NCBI GenBank assembly: GCA_001795315.1
Contig: MGOH01000012.1
Coordinates: forward strand, 2,111-10,285
Direction of reading: 5' to 3'
Source: Chloroflexi bacterium RBG_19FT_COMBO_48_23
GTDB lineage: Bacteria > Chloroflexota > Dehalococcoidia > GIF9 > UBA5620
DNA: 8,175 nucleotides
Made by a program: the position numbers and the translations under genes. The notes under the pieces are model-generated. The model did not search any database. It was not told the origin of the DNA and was given only the letters and a program-made list of their open reading frames with translations. Within the stretch, counting starts at the first letter, position 1; each line of letters opens with the position of its first letter. Below are positions 5,977 to 8,175 of the stretch, piece after piece.

Positions 5977-7056
5977 ATGCCTCACAAGTTGACTCTTATC
6001 CCCGGAGATGGAATTGGCCCCGAGATTACCGAGGCGACTAAAAAGGTATTAGAAGCCACCGGCATTAAATTTGAATGGGATATTGGCATAATCGGCCAGG
6101 GAGCCCAGGATAAATTCGGCACACCTTTACCTGACCATGTTCTCGAATCCATAAAGAAGAACAAGGTAGCTCTCAAAGGCCCGGTAACCACGCCGATAGG
6201 CACCGGATTTAGAAGCGTCAATGTAGCTTTAAGGCAAAATTTAGACCTCTACGCATGCCTCCGCCCATGTAAAACCTACCCCGGTGTGCCTACGCCCTTT
6301 GAAAACGTGGATATAGTGATTGTCCGAGAGAATACTGAGGACCTTTACATCGGAATTGAATTTGCCAGGGGGACTAAGGAGGGCGATAGTCTAGCAAAAC
6401 TCATTCTCGATACCACACACAGAAAAATGAGGGAGGACTCCGGCTTCAGTATAAAAGTGATTTCTGAAACAGCTTCAAGGCGTATCGTTAAGTTTGCTTT
6501 TGAATACGCCCGCGCTAATAGGAGAAAGAAAGTCAGTGCTGCCCACAAGGCTAATATACTGAAGTTCTCCGATGGCCTTTTCCTGGCTGCCGCCCGTGAA
6601 GTGGCCAGGGAATACCCGGATATAGAATTCGAAGATGTAGTTATCGATGCACTGTGCATGCGGCTTGCCAGAAATCCCCGGCAATACGATGTCATAGTCC
6701 TGCCCAACCTCTATGGAGATATAGTTTCCGACCTTTGTGCCGGATTGGTTGGAGGTCTCGGTGTTGCACCCGGAGCCAATATGGGTGATAATATAGCGGT
6801 TTTTGAGCCTACACACGGTAGCGCTCCCCAATATGCTGGCAAGAACAAGGTAAATCCCATGGCTATGATGCTCTCTGCAACCATGATGCTACGCCATCTC
6901 GGTGAAACTAAAGCCGCAGATAAGCTGGAAAAAGCCATAGCTGATATCATCGCTGAAGGCAAAAAGGTTACCTATGACCTGAAGTCCGACCGCAATCAAC
7001 CTGCAGCAACCACCTCAGAGGTCGCTGATGCAGTAATTGAAAAACTCAAAAAATAA
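5977..7056 (+). CDS. icd: Isocitrate dehydrogenase, NAD(P)-dependent, decarboxylating
   Basis: Oxidises isocitrate to 2-oxoglutarate and CO2. At 359 residues it is of the short isocitrate/isopropylmalate dehydrogenase class. The substrate segment S80-x-N82-x3-R86 and R96 follow the isocitrate pattern (E. coli S113/N115/R119/R129) and not that of isopropylmalate or homoisocitrate dehydrogenases. R117 and Y124 (VRENTEDLY), K191 (HKANI), D224, D248 and D252 ([10 protein letters not shown]) complete the catalytic and metal site. Cofactor residues are mixed: Q285, Y286 and V292 in [15 protein letters not shown], then Y333 and S337 (E. coli K344, Y345, V351, Y391, R395). Three of five match the NADP type, while the charged phosphate contacts are missing. 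NAD use is plausible but not settled. A good ribosome site, AAAGGCGG (5961-5968), lies 8 bases before ATG 5977. It follows the aconitase subunits by 23 bp, so two successive TCA steps are adjacent. Confidence 0.93.
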   Translation: MPHKLTLIPGDGIGPEITEATKKVLEATGIKFEWDIGIIGQGAQDKFGTPLPDHVLESIKKNKVALKGPVTTPIGTGFRSVNVALRQNLDLYACLRPCKTYPGVPTPFENVDIVIVRENTEDLYIGIEFARGTKEGDSLAKLILDTTHRKMREDSGFSIKVISETASRRIVKFAFEYARANRRKKVSAAHKANILKFSDGLFLAAAREVAREYPDIEFEDVVIDALCMRLARNPRQYDVIVLPNLYGDIVSDLCAGLVGGLGVAPGANMGDNIAVFEPTHGSAPQYAGKNKVNPMAMMLSATMMLRHLGETKAADKLEKAIADIIAEGKKVTYDLKSDRNQPAATTSEVADAVIEKLKK

Positions 7057-7061
7057 GGAGG
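7055..7061 (+). promoter_or_regulatory. Ribosome binding site that decides the malate dehydrogenase start
   Basis: AAGGAGG overlaps the TAA stop of isocitrate dehydrogenase (7054-7056) and lies five bases before ATG 7067. An in-frame TTG at 7037 would put ten extra residues ahead of the Rossmann fold and has no such site, so 7067 is the start. Confidence 0.85.
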
Positions 7062-7066
7062 CCAAA

Positions 7067-7996
7067 ATGCGTAGCAAAGTTAGCGTCATCGGTGCCGGAA
7101 ATGTAGGAGCCACCCTTGCCCAGCGTATCGCCGAAAAGGGATACGCCGACGTAGTGCTGGTAGACATCGTCGATGGCTTACCTCAGGGCAAGGGACTGGA
7201 CATGCTCCAAACCGGACCAATTACCGGCTCCGATGCCAGCGTCATCGGCACCAATTCCTACGAGGAAACCGCCAAATCCGACATTGTCGCCATCACCTCG
7301 GGAGTGCCAAGAAAGCCGGGGATGAGCCGTGATGACCTGGTACTGACCAATATGAATATAGTTAAATCGGTTACCGAGCAGGTGGTGAAATATTCGCCGA
7401 ATTGCATCCTTATCATGGTGGCTAATCCCTTAGATGCCATGACACAACTGGCTCTTCACGTCAGCAAATTTCCCCGAAATCGTGTCTTCGGCCAGTCAGG
7501 TATCTTAGATACCGCCAGGTTCAGAACTTTTTTGGCTCAGGAACTCGACGTGTCGGTCTCAGATGTTCACGCCTGCCTTCTAGGTGGTCACGGAGATACC
7601 ATGGTAGCCATTCCAAGATTGACCACCGTAGGCGGCATTCCGATAACAGAGCTCCTTCCACAAGAGACTATAAACAGAATTGTGGAGCGAACTGTTAAAG
7701 GAGGCGGCGAGATAGTTGCTCTTCTGAAGACAGGTAGCGCTTTCTATGCCCCGGCAGCCGCTACCGCACAGATGATTAAGTCTATACTACTGGACAAGAA
7801 AAGAATTCTGCCCTGCGCTGTTCAACTTGAAGGTGAATATGGAATAAAAGGCGTAGTTGTCGGAGTACCCGCAAAACTAGGTAAAAACGGCATCGAGCAG
7901 GTAATCGAGCTGAAGCTAACTGCAGAGGAGAGCGCCGCACTCAAGAAATCAGCCGAGGCTGTGCGAGAGCTTGCCAAAATAATGAAATTGGAGTAA
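7067..7996 (+). CDS. mdh: Malate dehydrogenase, LDH-like, NAD-dependent
   Basis: Interconverts malate and oxaloacetate. It is 309 residues, typical of the LDH-like bacterial MdhC group. The Rossmann fold opens the protein with [10 protein letters not shown] (7-16), and D33 is at the end of the second strand, predicting NAD rather than NADP. R82 in [13 protein letters not shown] (79-91) sits at the LDH-102 position, where arginine selects oxaloacetate and glutamine selects pyruvate. R88, N120 (ANPLDAMT), the catalytic pair D148 and H175 ([16 protein letters not shown]) and R151 are all present. The start is ATG 7067, fixed by the ribosome site at 7055-7061. The gene lies 10 bp behind isocitrate dehydrogenase and 7 bp before fumarase, joining the pyruvate-derived oxaloacetate pool to malate and fumarate. 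No anomalies seen. Confidence 0.96.
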   Translation: MRSKVSVIGAGNVGATLAQRIAEKGYADVVLVDIVDGLPQGKGLDMLQTGPITGSDASVIGTNSYEETAKSDIVAITSGVPRKPGMSRDDLVLTNMNIVKSVTEQVVKYSPNCILIMVANPLDAMTQLALHVSKFPRNRVFGQSGILDTARFRTFLAQELDVSVSDVHACLLGGHGDTMVAIPRLTTVGGIPITELLPQETINRIVERTVKGGGEIVALLKTGSAFYAPAAATAQMIKSILLDKKRILPCAVQLEGEYGIKGVVVGVPAKLGKNGIEQVIELKLTAEESAALKKSAEAVRELAKIMKLE

Positions 7997-8003
7997 TCAG
8001 CCA

Positions 8004-8175
8004 ATGCGGGATATCGATTGCAAACAGATAACCGAAACCATATCCAATCTGTTCCAGGAAGCTTGCCTTTATCTCCCTGAAGATGTGCTCACAGCACTCA
8101 AGCAGGCAAGAGAGAAAGAAGAGTCACCCGTGGCTAAAGACGTGTTATCCCAAATGATTCAGAACACCGAAGTCT
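8004..8175 (+). CDS. Class I fumarate hydratase alpha subunit, N-terminal part (cut by window edge)
   Basis: Oxygen-sensitive [4Fe-4S] dehydratase subunit that converts malate to fumarate. Fifty-seven codons are visible. They follow the N-terminal pattern of the FumA/TtdA alpha family: MRDIDCKQITETIS, then LFQEACLYLPEDVLTALKQA, then E-E-S-P-V-A-K and VLSQMIQNTEV leading toward the usual N-x-x-I-A segment. The cluster cysteines and active site lie beyond the edge. The start ATG 8004 is 7 bp after the malate dehydrogenase stop, with TTGGAG (7988-7993) as a modest ribosome site 10 bases upstream. Position next to malate dehydrogenase supports fumarase; the related L(+)-tartrate dehydratase alpha has a similar N-terminus and cannot be excluded from this fragment alone. 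A separate beta-subunit gene would be expected next, as in two-subunit class I enzymes. Confidence 0.85.
   Translation, partial: MRDIDCKQITETISNLFQEACLYLPEDVLTALKQAREKEESPVAKDVLSQMIQNTEV

Noticed and set aside
5977..7056. 3-isopropylmalate dehydrogenase (LeuB) reading of the dehydrogenase, which would make the block a leucine operon
   Set aside because: The S80-x-N82-x3-R86 segment is the isocitrate-binding pattern, where LeuB has a different residue set. Malate dehydrogenase and fumarase follow instead of leucine genes.
1..8175. CRISPR arrays, tRNA/rRNA genes, insertion sequences, phage or defence genes
   Set aside because: No regularly spaced repeats, transposase motifs, attachment sites or structural RNA signatures were recognised. 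Apart from 180-490 the window is almost fully coding.

Overview
The window is a bacterial chromosomal segment holding a tightly packed run of eight plus-strand genes of C3/C4 carboxylation and the TCA cycle. A divergent minus-strand gene precedes them. The gene content (a LeuC/LeuD-type aconitase followed by an NAD(P)-isocitrate dehydrogenase, an LDH-like malate dehydrogenase and a class I fumarase) and the degenerate dispersed repeats upstream remind me most of Dehalococcoidia-type Chloroflexota. Syntrophic Firmicutes with methylmalonyl-CoA pathway clusters (Pelotomaculum-like) are an alternative. The taxonomic call is inference from memory, not from a search.

Layout. Positions 1-179 (minus) encode the N-terminus of dihydropteroate synthase (FolP), cut by the window edge. 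Positions 180-490 are a divergent intergenic region with three short direct repeats, an imperfect inverted repeat, a 9-bp perfect hairpin and one weak promoter candidate. The plus-strand cluster follows: a biotin-dependent carboxyltransferase of the PccB/MmdA/transcarboxylase-12S family (491-2041); a 60-residue protein resembling MmdE or the OadG C-terminus (2054-2236); an OadA/PycB-type (transcarboxylase-5S) carboxyltransferase with its own biotinyl domain (2280-4187); aconitase-family large and small subunits (4194-5447, 5444-5953); isocitrate dehydrogenase (5977-7056); malate dehydrogenase (7067-7996); and the first 57 codons of class I fumarase alpha (8004 to the edge). The gaps between plus-strand genes are 43 bp or less, two genes overlap, and I see no internal terminator, so this is probably one operon reading out of the window.

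How the genes work together. The OadA/PycB-type protein makes (or breaks down) oxaloacetate from pyruvate. Malate dehydrogenase and fumarase connect oxaloacetate to malate and fumarate. The aconitase and isocitrate dehydrogenase carry citrate to 2-oxoglutarate. The carboxyltransferase links methylmalonyl-CoA (or malonyl-CoA) to the same biotin chemistry. No biotin carboxylase lies in the window, although both carboxyltransferase halves and a biotin carrier do. This is the composition of a methylmalonyl-CoA:pyruvate transcarboxylase, which needs no ATP-dependent biotin carboxylase. That reading, the non-LeuD substrate loop of the small aconitase subunit, and the mixed cofactor residues of the isocitrate dehydrogenase are the main points to follow up. 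No wholly new system (CRISPR, phage, defence, mobile element) is visible.
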